NCBI RefSeq assembly: GCF_001306145.1
Contig: NZ_LGKO01000004.1
Coordinates: forward strand, 124,001 to 188,000
Reading direction: 5' to 3'
Length of the DNA: 64,000 nucleotides
From: Thermanaerothrix daxensis
GTDB taxonomy: Bacteria > Chloroflexota > Anaerolineae > Anaerolineales > Anaerolineaceae
How positions within the stretch are numbered: the stretch's first letter is position 1; each line of letters opens with the position of its first letter. The notes under the pieces are model-generated. The model had not been told where the DNA came from. It saw nothing but the letters and a program-made list of their open reading frames with translations, and did no database searches. Below, one piece after another: positions 39,372-48,506 of this stretch. The translations under genes were made by a program, and so were the position numbers.

Positions 39372-40688
39372 ATGATTCAACGGTTGCGCAATTCTCCCTG
39401 GAGTTATGCTTTGGGAATGCTGGCTCTCATGATCCCAGGCCAGGCGTTTTCCTCTTTTTACACTTACTTTTACGTTGAAAAACTGGGATTGGCTGTTGGC
39501 CTGGTCACCCTCGGACGCACTATTTATATGATCTGGGATGCCATTAATGATCCCATCTTTGGCTACTTCTCAGACCGTACACGCACACGCATTGGACGCC
39601 GTAAACCCTGGCTGATCGCGACGCTCCCTCTCTTTGCTCTCTTTTTTGTACTGATCTTCTCCCCACCCCCTCTCAAAGGTCAAGCCCTTTTCTTCTGGTT
39701 TACATTGGCTCTCATTCTATATGAGACCACGGCTTCGATCCAGTGGGTCAACTACGGTTCACTTTTTCCAGAAATCTTCCGCGGTGATCAGCAACGTGCC
39801 AAAGCCTCTGCCATCCAGCAGGGCTTCCAAATCGTTGCTCTCCTTATTGGAACGGCAGTAGCCCCACTTCTATTTGCCGCGCTGGGTTTTGCAAAAATGG
39901 CGTTAATTTTTGCAGCCGCCTATGGCATCCTAATGAGCCTGTGCCTGTCGCTTATCCAAGAAGATCCACAGGCTCGCGCAACTTCTCCTCTGGGGTTTAT
40001 GGATGCTTTCCGAATCACGTTGAGCAACGCTGAGTTCTGGGTCTTTAACATCGCCAATTCTTTCGGCCAGACCGTTAATGGACTGCTCAGTTCCATCATC
40101 CCATTTTATGCAAAATACGCGTTGAAAATTCCCGAGAGCCAGGTCTCGGCCCTTCTGGCCTCAATATTTGTGTCAGTGATTCCCTTAGTTGCTTTTTGGG
40201 CCTGGATGATCCGTCGTTTTGGGGCAAAGATGGCCTGGCGTGTTGCCTTTGCTGTGTACGGACTCTCCGTGCTGCCCCTTGCGTTGGCATCCAACTTGTG
40301 GCAGGGGATCATTGCGGGCATCCTGGTCGGGTTTGGGCTTTCAGGCTTCCTGGTAACACCTGGAGTTCTAAATGCCCAGATCATTGACCGCGATTTTTTG
40401 CGCACCGGGCGGCGGCGTGAGGGCGTTTACAGTGCCGTCGGTGGCTTCATCACTCGCGCTAGTGCCCTGATCTCTGCGGCTGCATTCTGGGTGGTTGGCC
40501 TCACCTTTGGTTACGTCAGCGGAGATAATCCAGGTCCTAATCCCGAAGGGGCTTTCCGTTTCTTAACCAGCGGGGTAACTTTCGGCTTGCTGGTCATCGC
40601 TTTTCTGGTATCTCTGATTTTTCGGGAAAGACCTGTGCCAGGGTTGGGCTCTTCTGAGCCCTCCCCAACAGCCTTGCTACCCGATTAA
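39372..40688 (+). CDS. MFS transporter of the GPH (glycoside-pentoside-hexuronide:cation symporter) type
   Basis: The 438-residue protein has twelve predicted membrane helices and the GPH features of MelB relatives: WDAINDPIFGYFSDRTRTRIGRR after helix 2 with the Asp and Arg residues, and a long central loop (LIQEDPQAR). It probably carries a sugar or glycoside with a cation; the exact substrate is unknown and no sugar gene is adjacent. CTGGAGGTAGCCG precedes the ATG. The 185-bp gap upstream is AT-rich with a TTGACA at 39299, but no well-spaced -10. Confidence 0.82.
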   Translation: MIQRLRNSPWSYALGMLALMIPGQAFSSFYTYFYVEKLGLAVGLVTLGRTIYMIWDAINDPIFGYFSDRTRTRIGRRKPWLIATLPLFALFFVLIFSPPPLKGQALFFWFTLALILYETTASIQWVNYGSLFPEIFRGDQQRAKASAIQQGFQIVALLIGTAVAPLLFAALGFAKMALIFAAAYGILMSLCLSLIQEDPQARATSPLGFMDAFRITLSNAEFWVFNIANSFGQTVNGLLSSIIPFYAKYALKIPESQVSALLASIFVSVIPLVAFWAWMIRRFGAKMAWRVAFAVYGLSVLPLALASNLWQGIIAGILVGFGLSGFLVTPGVLNAQIIDRDFLRTGRRREGVYSAVGGFITRASALISAAAFWVVGLTFGYVSGDNPGPNPEGAFRFLTSGVTFGLLVIAFLVSLIFRERPVPGLGSSEPSPTALLPD

Positions 40689-40720
40689 ACCAGAAGCAGA
40701 AATTCTCTGCGCAACTCGTT

Positions 40721-40733
40721 TATAATGAGGATA
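40721..40733 (+). promoter_or_regulatory. -10 element giving a possible leaderless recombinase transcript
   Basis: TATAAT (40721-40726) is followed by GAGGAT and the ATG at 40733. The start of transcription would fall at or next to the ATG. The GAGG is too close to the ATG to be a normal ribosome site. Confidence 0.45.
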
Positions 40734-41785
40734 TGCCTCCCCCACGTACTCGCCCTTCATCGGCCGAAAACAACCCTCTCCCCCTCCCCGTTCCAGAGCG
40801 CGAGATTCAAATCGGGAATGCGGCCAATGAGGCTGCCGCCCGTCATCGCTTCAACGATTATCGTGCCCGCCGCGCCGACCACACTCTTCGCCGACAGGAT
40901 GCTGATTTAGCCCTTTTTGCCTCTTTTCTTTCCTCCCTTGGGATTCAGGTAGGCGACCTGGCCCACGAACCCGCCGCCTGGCGCGGAATTACTTGGGGAT
41001 TAGTGGAAGCTTTCGTCAAATGGCAACTGAGCCTGGGATATGCGATCCCCTCTATTAACGTCCGGCTTTCTACCGTAAAAACGTATGCCCGCCTTGCTCT
41101 TCAGAGCGGAACCCTGCCCCCCGAAGAATATGCACTAATTCGCAGCGTTAAGGGGTTTTCCCATCGTGAACAGCAACGCCTGGATCAACGCCGACCACGC
41201 CAACGCGTTGGCACCAAAAAGCCTGCCCCGGTTGCTCTGACCCCCCAGCAGGCCACAGCCCTTAAGACGCAGCCCAACACCCCTCAGGGCCGACGCGATG
41301 CTCTGCTCATGTGCTTGCTCCTCGATCACGGATTACGTGTTGGCGAGGTCGCTGCTCTACGGGTTGAAAACCTGGACCTGGACGCCGGAATTTTGCGTTT
41401 CTTCCGGCCAAAGGTGGGCAAAACCCAGACCCATCGCCTGAGCCCGGATACGCTGGAGATTTTACATCGCTGTGTTGCTTTAAACGATCTCCCCACCAAT
41501 CCGCATGCGCCCCTTTTACGGGCAAGCCTGAAAGATGGAAGCCTAGGCAAGGCTGGGATGACCACCCGGGCCATTACCCAGCGAGTACGCTTTCTGGGCG
41601 AACAATTGGGCATTACCGGGTTGAGCGCCCACGATTGCCGCCATTACTGGGCCACCCAGGCAGCCCGAAGAGGGGTAGACCCGTTTGCACTGCAACAAGC
41701 CGGTGGTTGGGCTTCACTGGCCATGCCCCGCCGTTACATTGCAGACAACGAGATTGCAAACGCGGGATTATTGGACGAAGAATAA
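40733..41785 (+). CDS. Tyrosine recombinase, Xer-like
   Basis: Tyrosine recombinases cut and rejoin DNA through a 3'-phosphotyrosine. The 350-residue protein has an N-terminal SAM-like DNA-binding domain (about 40-140), a charged linker, then a catalytic domain with Arg202 (DHGLRVGE), a Lys near 227-230, His300 and Arg303 (HDCRHYW), Trp326 in place of the second His (GGWAS) and Tyr335 (RRYI). Trp at that position is known to be tolerated in active family members. There are no phage, integron or transposon partners and no att-like repeats around it, so a chromosomal role such as dimer resolution is possible. Confidence 0.85.
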   Translation: MPPPRTRPSSAENNPLPLPVPEREIQIGNAANEAAARHRFNDYRARRADHTLRRQDADLALFASFLSSLGIQVGDLAHEPAAWRGITWGLVEAFVKWQLSLGYAIPSINVRLSTVKTYARLALQSGTLPPEEYALIRSVKGFSHREQQRLDQRRPRQRVGTKKPAPVALTPQQATALKTQPNTPQGRRDALLMCLLLDHGLRVGEVAALRVENLDLDAGILRFFRPKVGKTQTHRLSPDTLEILHRCVALNDLPTNPHAPLLRASLKDGSLGKAGMTTRAITQRVRFLGEQLGITGLSAHDCRHYWATQAARRGVDPFALQQAGGWASLAMPRRYIADNEIANAGLLDEE

Positions 41786-41923
41786 AAAGGATATCCATCA
41801 CCTCGCCTCAGGAGGTCCTTCCTGCTAAATCCTGAAGATTTTCACGCGGCGAAAGGGCCAATCAGGGGTAGACTCAGGTGGGGAGATCAGGCTCCCTTCA
41901 TACTCTTCTGAAGGAGACGGCAC

Positions 41924-42805
41924 TTGGATTGGAGCATCCCAATCGTCATTTTGCAACTCATCCTGTTGGAGGGGCTGCTTTCGATTGATAATGCGGCTGT
42001 CCTTGGAGCCATGGTAGCCCATTTGCCGGATGATCAGCCCATTCGCTGGCCACGTGCCCTGGAAAAAATCGGTCAACGGCTTCATAGGGTATTGGGCAAT
42101 CAACGCACCGCCGCCTTACGAGTAGGGTTGTTAGGAGCCTACCTGGGGCGAGGGCTGATGCTGGCGCTTGCCGCCTGGGTAATTCAATACCCATGGCTTC
42201 GCATCATTGGAGCCGCCTACCTTATTCGCCTGGCTTTCGACAACCTGGGCCAACCCGAGCCAGGCGAAGAAGATGCCCATGCCCATCCCCTGGAGCAACA
42301 TTCCTTCTGGATAGTGGTTTTGACGGTTGAAATGACCGATCTTGTTTTCAGCCTGGATAACGTGGTAGCCGCCGTTTCCCTTTCTAATCGGTTATGGGTG
42401 GTCATGACCGGTGTCGCCATTGGCATCCTGATGATGCGTTTCGCGGCTGGCTTATTCAGTTACGCCGTAGAGCGAGAACCCATCCTCAAGCCCGCTGCCT
42501 ACCTTCTGGTGCTGGCTATTGGGGTGGAACTCCTGCTGGAAGAGTGGGTGGGTCTGGACCTCAATGACTGGCTGAGGTTCGGAATTTCTATCTCGATTAT
42601 CCTGATCTCACTTCTATATGCCCACAGCAGGGTGCTTCAACTCCTTCGCCCGGTATTGCTCTGGATCGGTCAGGGATTTGCCAACATTAATGAGTTAGTG
42701 GATTGGGCTTTAGTACCGCTTATGGTAGCATTACGTCTACTCGGAGCCTTTCCTCGGGTGGTCTACAAAATCCTGATGCGCTCCTATGCCCGCCCACGAC
42801 CGTAG
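41924..42805 (+). CDS. TerC-family integral membrane protein
   Basis: The 293-residue protein has about seven to nine hydrophobic helices and the two family acidic motifs, SIDNA (about 20-24) and SLDNV in the middle, which in TerC/Alx/YkoY proteins bind divalent metal, probably for manganese export. The start is a TTG with AAGGAG seven bases upstream; no ATG fits. I searched the 138-bp leader for the manganese riboswitch often found before such genes and did not find its signature. It follows the recombinase by 138 bp and may be co-transcribed. Confidence 0.85.
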   Translation: MDWSIPIVILQLILLEGLLSIDNAAVLGAMVAHLPDDQPIRWPRALEKIGQRLHRVLGNQRTAALRVGLLGAYLGRGLMLALAAWVIQYPWLRIIGAAYLIRLAFDNLGQPEPGEEDAHAHPLEQHSFWIVVLTVEMTDLVFSLDNVVAAVSLSNRLWVVMTGVAIGILMMRFAAGLFSYAVEREPILKPAAYLLVLAIGVELLLEEWVGLDLNDWLRFGISISIILISLLYAHSRVLQLLRPVLLWIGQGFANINELVDWALVPLMVALRLLGAFPRVVYKILMRSYARPRP

Positions 42806-42839
42806 GAACATTTCTCCAGAAAACTCAAATACGCGCTTC

Positions 42840-42876
42840 TTAAGCCATCCTTAAGGTTGCCTTGAGGATGGCTTAA
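42840..42876. terminator. Long hairpin between terC-like gene and htrA
   Basis: TTAAGCCATCCTTAAGG pairs with CCTTGAGGATGGCTTAA across a three-base loop with one mismatch. There is no U-tract, so it may be a weak terminator or structural element. Confidence 0.5.
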
Positions 42877-42979
42877 GGACAAATCAGCAGTTTCCGCATT
42901 AAACTCAGGGCGCAGAGGATGGGAATAAACCCATTTATCCCATTCCTGCTTAACTCATGGATGGATATGGAGGTGAACA

Positions 42980-44638
42980 ATGCGAGCTCAATCCCGTGTA
43001 TTGACCCTGGTGATTGTGGTTCTGCTACTGAGCATGCTGGTCTCGGCATGTGCTTCCTTCGACCTACGCAGCTTTCAATTACCTAAGATTCAAATAGAAC
43101 GCAGTACACAACAAAAAGACTCTCAAACCCCTATCCCCGTTCCAACAGCCACACTCGCCCCCTCAACAAGTATCTCGGGACCCGAGAGCAATTCGGCTGC
43201 CACTGCTATATCGGCATTAGAAGAAACTCTTACCCAAATCTATGCCCAGGCCAATCCTTCCGTGGTTAACATCCAAACGACCCAGCGTTTGGCCCCCTCA
43301 TTCAACCTGCCTTTCAACTTCCCCGGCCAGAGCCCCGATCAGGCACCGGTAACACATAGTCTGGGATCGGGCTTTGTATGGGACACCCAGGGACACATTG
43401 TAACCAACAACCATGTTGTGGAAGGAGCTGACCGCATCACTGTGACTTTCTCCGACGGGAGCACCTTTGAGGCCCAGGTGGTTGGAGCGGACAGTGATGC
43501 GGACCTGGCTGTGCTCAAAGTGGAGGTAACACCTGATAAATTGGTACCCGTCCGCCTGGCCGATTCCAAACAGGTTAAGGTGGGGCAAATTGCCATTGCC
43601 ATTGGAAACCCCTACGGGTTAGAGGGCACTATGACCGTGGGCTTTATCAGCGCGCTGGGGCGCTCGTTGCCGGTCCAAAGCACTTCAACCGATGGAGCAA
43701 CCTATACCATTCCCGATGTGATTCAAACAGACGCTCCCATCAATCCGGGTAATTCGGGAGGTGTGCTGGTCAACATTCGTGGTGAGGTGATCGGTGTTAC
43801 AGCAGCCATTGAATCGCCCGTCCGTGCCAATGCCGGCATTGGATTTGTGATCCCATCAAACATTGTCCGCCGTGTTGTACCGGCTTTGATCACCAACGGG
43901 CGTTATGATCACCCTTATTTGGGTATTAGCGGCACCACGTTAACCTCCGACCTCGCCAAAGCAATGGGGCTGAGCCAGGATCAGCGGGGCGCCCTGGTCA
44001 TAGACGTCACTCCGAATAGCCCCGCCGATAAAGCCGGTTTGCGTGGCAGCGATCGTCAGATCACGCTGGATGGCAACACGGCTCGAGTTGGCGGAGATGT
44101 GATCATTGCCATTGACGGCACACCCGTGCAAAAATTTGAGGATTTGGCCAGTTACCTTGCCACCTCGACCTCAGTAGGGCAAAAGGTGACCCTTACAATC
44201 TTGCGTAATGGCCGCGAGCAGACTCTTGAGGTCACTCTTGGTGCCCGACCTCGTGGCCAAAGCATAGCCTCCACCACCAGCCGGGAAGGAGGGGCTTATC
44301 TCGGCATTACCGGCCGTACCCTGACCCCGGAGATTGCCCAGGCTATGGGGTTGGACCGGAACCAACAAGGTGTCTTGGTAGTTAATGTGCTCAATGGTAG
44401 CCCAGCCGACAAAGCAGGCTTGCGGGGAAGCTTCAAACCAGCTACGATTAATGGTGAACAAATGCTCATCGGAGGTGATGTGATTACCGCTTTCAATGGT
44501 CAGTCTATCACCTCATTTGAAGACCTTCAAGCGGCGTTAGCGCAAGCCAGCCCAGGCCAAAAAGTTACCCTGACCCTTTTGCGCGAGGGCAAAACCCAAA
44601 CCGTAGACGTGACCCTTGGTGAGCGCCCTAATCCCTAA
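42980..44638 (+). CDS. HtrA/DegQ-type serine protease with two PDZ domains, probable lipoprotein
   Basis: HtrA proteases degrade or refold damaged envelope proteins. The 552-residue protein has a lipobox (SAC, Cys24), a Pro/Thr/Ser-rich linker and a trypsin-like domain with His145 (TNNHVVEG), Asp175 (DADLAVLK) and Ser259 (NPGNSGG). Two PDZ domains follow (about 310-425 and 432-550). They share long stretches such as SPADKAGLRGS and GQKVTLT and are clearly a tandem duplication. Each PDZ contains an insertion after SPADKAGLRG, common in actinobacterial and chloroflexal homologues. A GGAGGTGAAC ribosome site precedes the ATG. Confidence 0.92.
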   Translation: MRAQSRVLTLVIVVLLLSMLVSACASFDLRSFQLPKIQIERSTQQKDSQTPIPVPTATLAPSTSISGPESNSAATAISALEETLTQIYAQANPSVVNIQTTQRLAPSFNLPFNFPGQSPDQAPVTHSLGSGFVWDTQGHIVTNNHVVEGADRITVTFSDGSTFEAQVVGADSDADLAVLKVEVTPDKLVPVRLADSKQVKVGQIAIAIGNPYGLEGTMTVGFISALGRSLPVQSTSTDGATYTIPDVIQTDAPINPGNSGGVLVNIRGEVIGVTAAIESPVRANAGIGFVIPSNIVRRVVPALITNGRYDHPYLGISGTTLTSDLAKAMGLSQDQRGALVIDVTPNSPADKAGLRGSDRQITLDGNTARVGGDVIIAIDGTPVQKFEDLASYLATSTSVGQKVTLTILRNGREQTLEVTLGARPRGQSIASTTSREGGAYLGITGRTLTPEIAQAMGLDRNQQGVLVVNVLNGSPADKAGLRGSFKPATINGEQMLIGGDVITAFNGQSITSFEDLQAALAQASPGQKVTLTLLREGKTQTVDVTLGERPNP

Positions 44639-44672
44639 ATCCCTAAATCGTGCGGCAAGGTGCTGCGTTAAA

Positions 44673-44710
44673 CCGAAAGCCCCAGCGGCTCCGCTTGCCG
44701 GGGCTTTCGG
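44673..44710. terminator. Bidirectional terminator between htrA and the beta-helix lipoprotein gene
   Basis: CCGAAAGCCCC and GGGGCTTTCGG form an eleven-pair stem with a loop of about sixteen bases between two convergent genes. U-tracts are short on both sides. Confidence 0.65.
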
Positions 44711-44725
44711 CCTCCCACCACACCT

Positions 44726-46381
44726 TTAGGGGGCCAGTACAATAAACACTCCAAACTCGGGTAAAGTCACCGGACGCAAGGGTTCGGGCCAACCAATGGG
44801 TTTAGCCACACTCCAGCCATTCATGGGCAAGGCGACCGGCTCTCCCTGGTATGTTCCAGTCAAGGTTTCATCATAGTTCTGAGCGTTGTGAATCTCATAG
44901 CGGTCACCAACCTTGTAGCCTAACCCGCTCAGGTCCACCATCACCTGAGATTGCAGGGCCCAGTTATATACGATGATGTGACCTCGTTTCGCTTCATAGC
45001 GGTTGGAACGAATGATCACCTGACTATAGGTAGGCCAACCATTAACCATGGAACTATGGGCATCAAAACCGGTGCTTGATCTCCACTGATTCCAGGTCCG
45101 TGCCTGCCCATTGATAAGAAAGGGCGCCCGTGTAGAAGCAAAGTAATACTGGTTCTCATCCCAGGTAGCCCCCGAGGTACTGACGAAATTCAACAAGGGC
45201 GCATTCTGCCCACCCAAAGTGTTGTGATCCACGGTGACTCCCTGCCACCACTTTACCTCCAGGGCATAATCCCCCCGATTGAACAAATACGAAGCCTGGA
45301 GGCGCACATTCTGGTTCTGGGTCTCCGCAAAACCCAGCGCCACGGTTTCGTTGTAAGTATGCTGGTGGGTTAGGATCACATTCCGTGCTGGCTGTCGTCC
45401 GCCGATCAGAAAGGTGCCGTTAAAAGTAACATTCCCGTCCAGGTTGAAATTCAATAAGGGGTAGTCGTTTTCACGATAAACATGCAGGCTGTAACCGCTG
45501 AAGTTATTGAAGATGATGTTCTCTTCAATCCATTTGCTGCCCTGTTGATTCTGAGCATAAATCCCATGCCCATGACCGCGGTCCGGTCCCTTCCAACCGT
45601 TATTGTAGATCAGGTTACCGTAAATGACCGGATCAATAGCCCGGTCATCGGCATACACTCCTTCGGCAGCGTCGTGCATGATGTTGTTGATAAGCGCGAC
45701 ATTACTAGCGTAAATGCTAAATGCATCCTCACGGTAAATGTCATTGGGAAAAGAACCACTGTAAGCAGAGGTACGGCGGGGATCCGTGTTGACGACCTCT
45801 AATCCCCAGAAAATCACATTGGATTTGTAGATTTTAACATTGCCGTTGATTATGGGTCGTTCACCAGGATAAGCGCGCACCACAATTGGACGATCTGGAG
45901 TGCCCTGAAGGTGACTGTTGAAATACGTAAGACCACCCCCACCATAAGTGCCTCCGCGCACCCAAATGACATCACCGGGTTGAAAGAAACCCGTCTTGGC
46001 TTTATCTTCAATGGCGTAAGCCAGATCAAAAGGGCGCTCCATGCTTCCATCGCCGTTACGGGACCCATTAGGTGCAGCAAAGAAAGCCCGCCCACCACCA
46101 ATAGGGGGTAAGGTAGGGGCTTGGGTAATCACCGGCAGGAAGATCTTCATGGTTGCACTGGCTTCCAGAGTGACTTCAGGGGGCAACGTAGGCGAAGCCG
46201 ATTCGGCTGGGAGTTCATTTGTTGCCAGTAAAGGACTTTCTATAGATTCCGGAATGGGTGGTGGCGATTGAGTGCGCCCCACCGTATCGGGTGAGGTAAG
46301 GGCCGCACAACCAACCAGTAACATGACCAGGATCAAATACCCCCTGCGCAGGCGCCAGAATTTTCGTTTCTTAAGGGACAT
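44726..46381 (-). CDS. Right-handed parallel beta-helix lipoprotein
   Basis: The 551-residue protein has a basic N-terminus and lipobox (LVGC, Cys25), a Pro/Ser/Thr-rich linker to about residue 90, and then the pattern of a pectate-lyase-like beta helix: FFAAPNGSRNGDGSMERPF at the start, GDVIWVRGGTY, and repeating rungs rich in Asn, Ile and Val (NVIFWGLEVVN, NVALINNIMHDA, NIIFNNFSGYS). Such proteins bind or cleave acidic polysaccharides, but no catalytic residues can be assigned. AAGGAG precedes the ATG. It is convergent with htrA. Confidence 0.82.
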   Translation of the reverse strand: MSLKKRKFWRLRRGYLILVMLLVGCAALTSPDTVGRTQSPPPIPESIESPLLATNELPAESASPTLPPEVTLEASATMKIFLPVITQAPTLPPIGGGRAFFAAPNGSRNGDGSMERPFDLAYAIEDKAKTGFFQPGDVIWVRGGTYGGGGLTYFNSHLQGTPDRPIVVRAYPGERPIINGNVKIYKSNVIFWGLEVVNTDPRRTSAYSGSFPNDIYREDAFSIYASNVALINNIMHDAAEGVYADDRAIDPVIYGNLIYNNGWKGPDRGHGHGIYAQNQQGSKWIEENIIFNNFSGYSLHVYRENDYPLLNFNLDGNVTFNGTFLIGGRQPARNVILTHQHTYNETVALGFAETQNQNVRLQASYLFNRGDYALEVKWWQGVTVDHNTLGGQNAPLLNFVSTSGATWDENQYYFASTRAPFLINGQARTWNQWRSSTGFDAHSSMVNGWPTYSQVIIRSNRYEAKRGHIIVYNWALQSQVMVDLSGLGYKVGDRYEIHNAQNYDETLTGTYQGEPVALPMNGWSVAKPIGWPEPLRPVTLPEFGVFIVLAP

Positions 46382-46535
46382 GATCTACTCCTTGAGATTG
46401 GTAAAGCCGAGCCAAGTTAATAGGAACCCGGTTGGCTGAAGGAATGATGGCACGAAGATGGGATTAGCATTAAGGTACGCAAGAGAGATTTTTGAGCTAT
46501 CATCAGGATTTCGATCTGCCCGCCAGTGGTCACCA

Positions 46536-46562
46536 GTATACCCCTAATTAAGGGGTTTATAC
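46536..46562. promoter_or_regulatory. Palindromic element in the divergent gap before the DUF493 gene
   Basis: ACCCCT-AATTA-AGGGGT (46540-46556) is a perfect inverted repeat, framed by GTATA and TATAC. It lies midway between the beta-helix gene and the DUF493 gene, suited to an operator for either. The rest of the gap holds no other structure that I can see. Confidence 0.4.
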
Positions 46563-46653
46563 AACCATTAGTGGTCCGATTTTTACAGGCGCATATGCTT
46601 CCAGGTTTTTATGGTATAAATTTCATTCAGAACCATATCGAGGCTATTGAAGA

Positions 46654-46923
46654 ATGCATCGTTCGTTACGTGACTTGATGGACTTTCCCACCGTGTTTCG
46701 TCTACGAGTCATCGGTTATAACCAGGATGACTTTGCCACTTATATTATGGTCAGGGTTCGACGGTTTGCTCCCGAGATCAACGAAGATAATATTAATGCC
46801 CGATTGAGTAATGGCGGAAAATATTGTGCCGTGACGGTCTCGTTTGTGGCTGAGTCGGAAGAACAGCTTTACGCCATTTATGCCGACCTGAGCCAGGATC
46901 AACGTGTCTTATTCCTGCTCTAA
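46654..46923 (+). CDS. DUF493 (YbeD-like) family protein
   Basis: The 89-residue protein shows the start FPTVFRLRVIGYN of the DUF493/YbeD family, a small ACT-like fold of unknown function; E. coli YbeD lies between dacA and lipB. Here it stands alone and its stop overlaps the convergent regulator gene by four bases. The ATG at 46654 or the one nine codons later (just before FPTVF) could be the start. Confidence 0.78.
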   Translation: MHRSLRDLMDFPTVFRLRVIGYNQDDFATYIMVRVRRFAPEINEDNINARLSNGGKYCAVTVSFVAESEEQLYAIYADLSQDQRVLFLL

Positions 46924-47450
46924 GAAAGCCTTTTCCCTGAGGCTGAACGAAGGCGCTTATTCCTCTTCGGTTTAGACTCAGACGCAAAAAGAGGCAAAGT
47001 CCCCTCTTCGGGGTTGCATAAGCCCAACGCAGTGCCCCGCAAGATCGCTTGAGCCAATGTGCGACACTTCAAGTGCCGCTTAATGCTTCGAATATGAGCG
47101 GCTACGGTACTCGGGGATATTTCCAGGCGTCTGGCGATTGCCTTCAGGCTAAGCCCCTCCGCCAACCCTTGCAACACCAAGCGTTGCTTTTCAGAAAGAT
47201 GCACCTCATGCAGTGGGTAATCCGCCTCCTCCTTTTCCAACCCCGACGGGTAAATCACAACCAGATTACCCAGGCGCACCCCGTGAAGAGGCGTATTCGT
47301 GGCTCGCGCCTCTTGGGAAAGCAATCCCATAATTCCCGGTGGAGGTTGCCAGTTACCACGGTTAACGGCAACCAGCAGATCCTGCGGGCTTAGCGAAACA
47401 TCAAAGGAGAAAAAAGCGTTCTCATGCGCCAACCAAAGTACACGCGTCAT
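46920..47450 (-). CDS. LuxR-type transcriptional regulator with unknown N-terminal domain
   Basis: The 176-residue protein ends in a GerE helix-turn-helix (about 85-140: [36 protein letters not shown]). The N-terminal 80 residues do not resemble a receiver, PAS or autoinducer domain. It may respond to an unknown signal or act constitutively. An inverted repeat overlaps its -10 (see below), which suggests autoregulation. Convergent with the DUF493 gene. Confidence 0.75.
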   Translation of the reverse strand: MTRVLWLAHENAFFSFDVSLSPQDLLVAVNRGNWQPPPGIMGLLSQEARATNTPLHGVRLGNLVVIYPSGLEKEEADYPLHEVHLSEKQRLVLQGLAEGLSLKAIARRLEISPSTVAAHIRSIKRHLKCRTLAQAILRGTALGLCNPEEGTLPLFASESKPKRNKRLRSASGKRLS

Positions 47451-47462
47451 AAGGCCTTCCAG

Positions 47463-47485
47463 AATAGAACTTTTGTTCTATTATA
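47463..47485 (-). promoter_or_regulatory. -10 element overlapped by an inverted repeat, LuxR-type gene promoter
   Basis: On the minus strand TATAAT (47485-47480) overlaps one arm of the perfect repeat AATAGAAC-TTTT-GTTCTATT (47463-47482), about 15-30 bp before the regulator's ATG. This is a good place for autorepression. Confidence 0.5.
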
Positions 47486-47604
47486 GCAAAGTATTTTTGA
47501 AAGGCTCATTGGCGTTGCCCCAGATGGAGTTCTCTTCCCGGAGCCATCAAAATATGTTTTCCTCCTGGCAAGGGGTTGATAATCTTTTTCTTATGCATTC
47601 ACTC

Positions 47605-47610
47605 TATAAT
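47605..47610 (+). promoter_or_regulatory. -10 element of the disulfide oxidoreductase gene
   Basis: A perfect TATAAT lies about 40 bp before the ATG; a TTGATA at 47576 is too far upstream (23 bp) to be a normal -35. Confidence 0.45.
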
Positions 47611-47652
47611 ATACCCAAGCAGATTCCCAAGCGAATCTCGAAGGAGGGAAGT

Positions 47653-48366
47653 ATGGCACTTTTAAATGCCCAAGTCAGAGAACAAGTGCGAAGTATGTTG
47701 AGCGAAATGGAGCACCCAGTAAAGTTGCTGATGTTTACCCAGGGCGAAGGTGGGGCGATTGAATGCGCGTTTTGCGCAGAAACACGCCAATTAGCAGAGG
47801 AACTCACTTCACTTTCGGATAAACTCACCCTCGAGGTTCACGATTTCATCCGTGATAAAGCCCTCGCCGAGAACCTGAAAGTGGATAAAATCCCCGCGCT
47901 TATCATCCAGAGCGCAGGCGAACATCCCAAGGACTATGGAGTGCGCTTCTTCGGCATTCCTTCGGGTTACGAATTCGGAACGCTGATTGAGGACATCCTC
48001 ATGGTCAGTCGAAGAAAACCTGATCTCAGTCTGGTCACCTTACAACAATTGGCTCGTCTCGATCGCCCGGTGCACCTTCAGGTCTTCGTAACCCCAACCT
48101 GCCCCTACTGCCCACGAGCGGTTCTGCTGGCTCATAAACTGGCCTTAGCCAGCGATTGGATCACCGCTGATATGGTGGAGGTGAGCGAGTTCCCCCACCT
48201 GGCCAATCGGTATCACGTCTATGGTGTCCCACGTACGGTCATCAACGAGGTCATTCACATTGAGGGTGCTGTCCCCGAGAATGTGCTGATGGCAAAATTG
48301 ATGCTTGTCATGGACGACCAGGTGATGGAGGAGTTAAAACGTTCCTGGAGCCGTGCAGGCTCCTAA
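47653..48366 (+). CDS. Protein disulfide oxidoreductase (two thioredoxin folds, glutaredoxin-like)
   Basis: The 237-residue protein has two thioredoxin-like units: the first with CAFC (Cys38, Cys41) and a cis-proline loop DKIPALII, the second with CPYC (Cys150, Cys153) and YGVPRTVI. This double-unit architecture is the PDO family, typical of thermophilic archaea and bacteria that stabilise cytosolic proteins with disulfides; it also accepts electrons from a thioredoxin reductase. The ATG follows GGAGG. No signal peptide is present. A long upstream in-frame extension overlaps the regulator gene and is not used. Confidence 0.88.
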   Translation: MALLNAQVREQVRSMLSEMEHPVKLLMFTQGEGGAIECAFCAETRQLAEELTSLSDKLTLEVHDFIRDKALAENLKVDKIPALIIQSAGEHPKDYGVRFFGIPSGYEFGTLIEDILMVSRRKPDLSLVTLQQLARLDRPVHLQVFVTPTCPYCPRAVLLAHKLALASDWITADMVEVSEFPHLANRYHVYGVPRTVINEVIHIEGAVPENVLMAKLMLVMDDQVMEELKRSWSRAGS

Positions 48367-48396
48367 ACCGTACGAACCCGCAATTCCAGTAAATCG

Positions 48397-48434
48397 AACG
48401 TGCCCTCCGGGGAAGGCTACCTGGAGAGCACGTT
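48397..48434 (+). terminator. Terminator after the disulfide oxidoreductase gene
   Basis: AACGTGC and GCACGTT, with an inner CTCC/GGAG, form a hairpin followed by TCTTATT. It lies about 30 bp after the stop. Confidence 0.6.
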
Positions 48435-48439
48435 TCTTA

Positions 48440-48468
48440 TTGACAATCTCCTAAATTTCGCTTATGAT
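48440..48468 (+). promoter_or_regulatory. Promoter of the rhodanese gene
   Basis: TTGACA (48440-48445) and TATGAT (48463-48468) are exactly 17 bp apart, directly after the preceding terminator; a start near 48475 leaves a short leader containing GAGGTG. Confidence 0.78.
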
Positions 48469-48506
48469 ATTTTATGGATAAAAATTATCCTAATTAGAGG
48501 TGCACA

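Noticed and set aside
41786-41923. Possible yybP-ykoY manganese riboswitch before the TerC gene
   Set aside because: Several small GC-rich stems exist, but the conserved loop sequences and the paired-stem layout of that riboswitch are not present.
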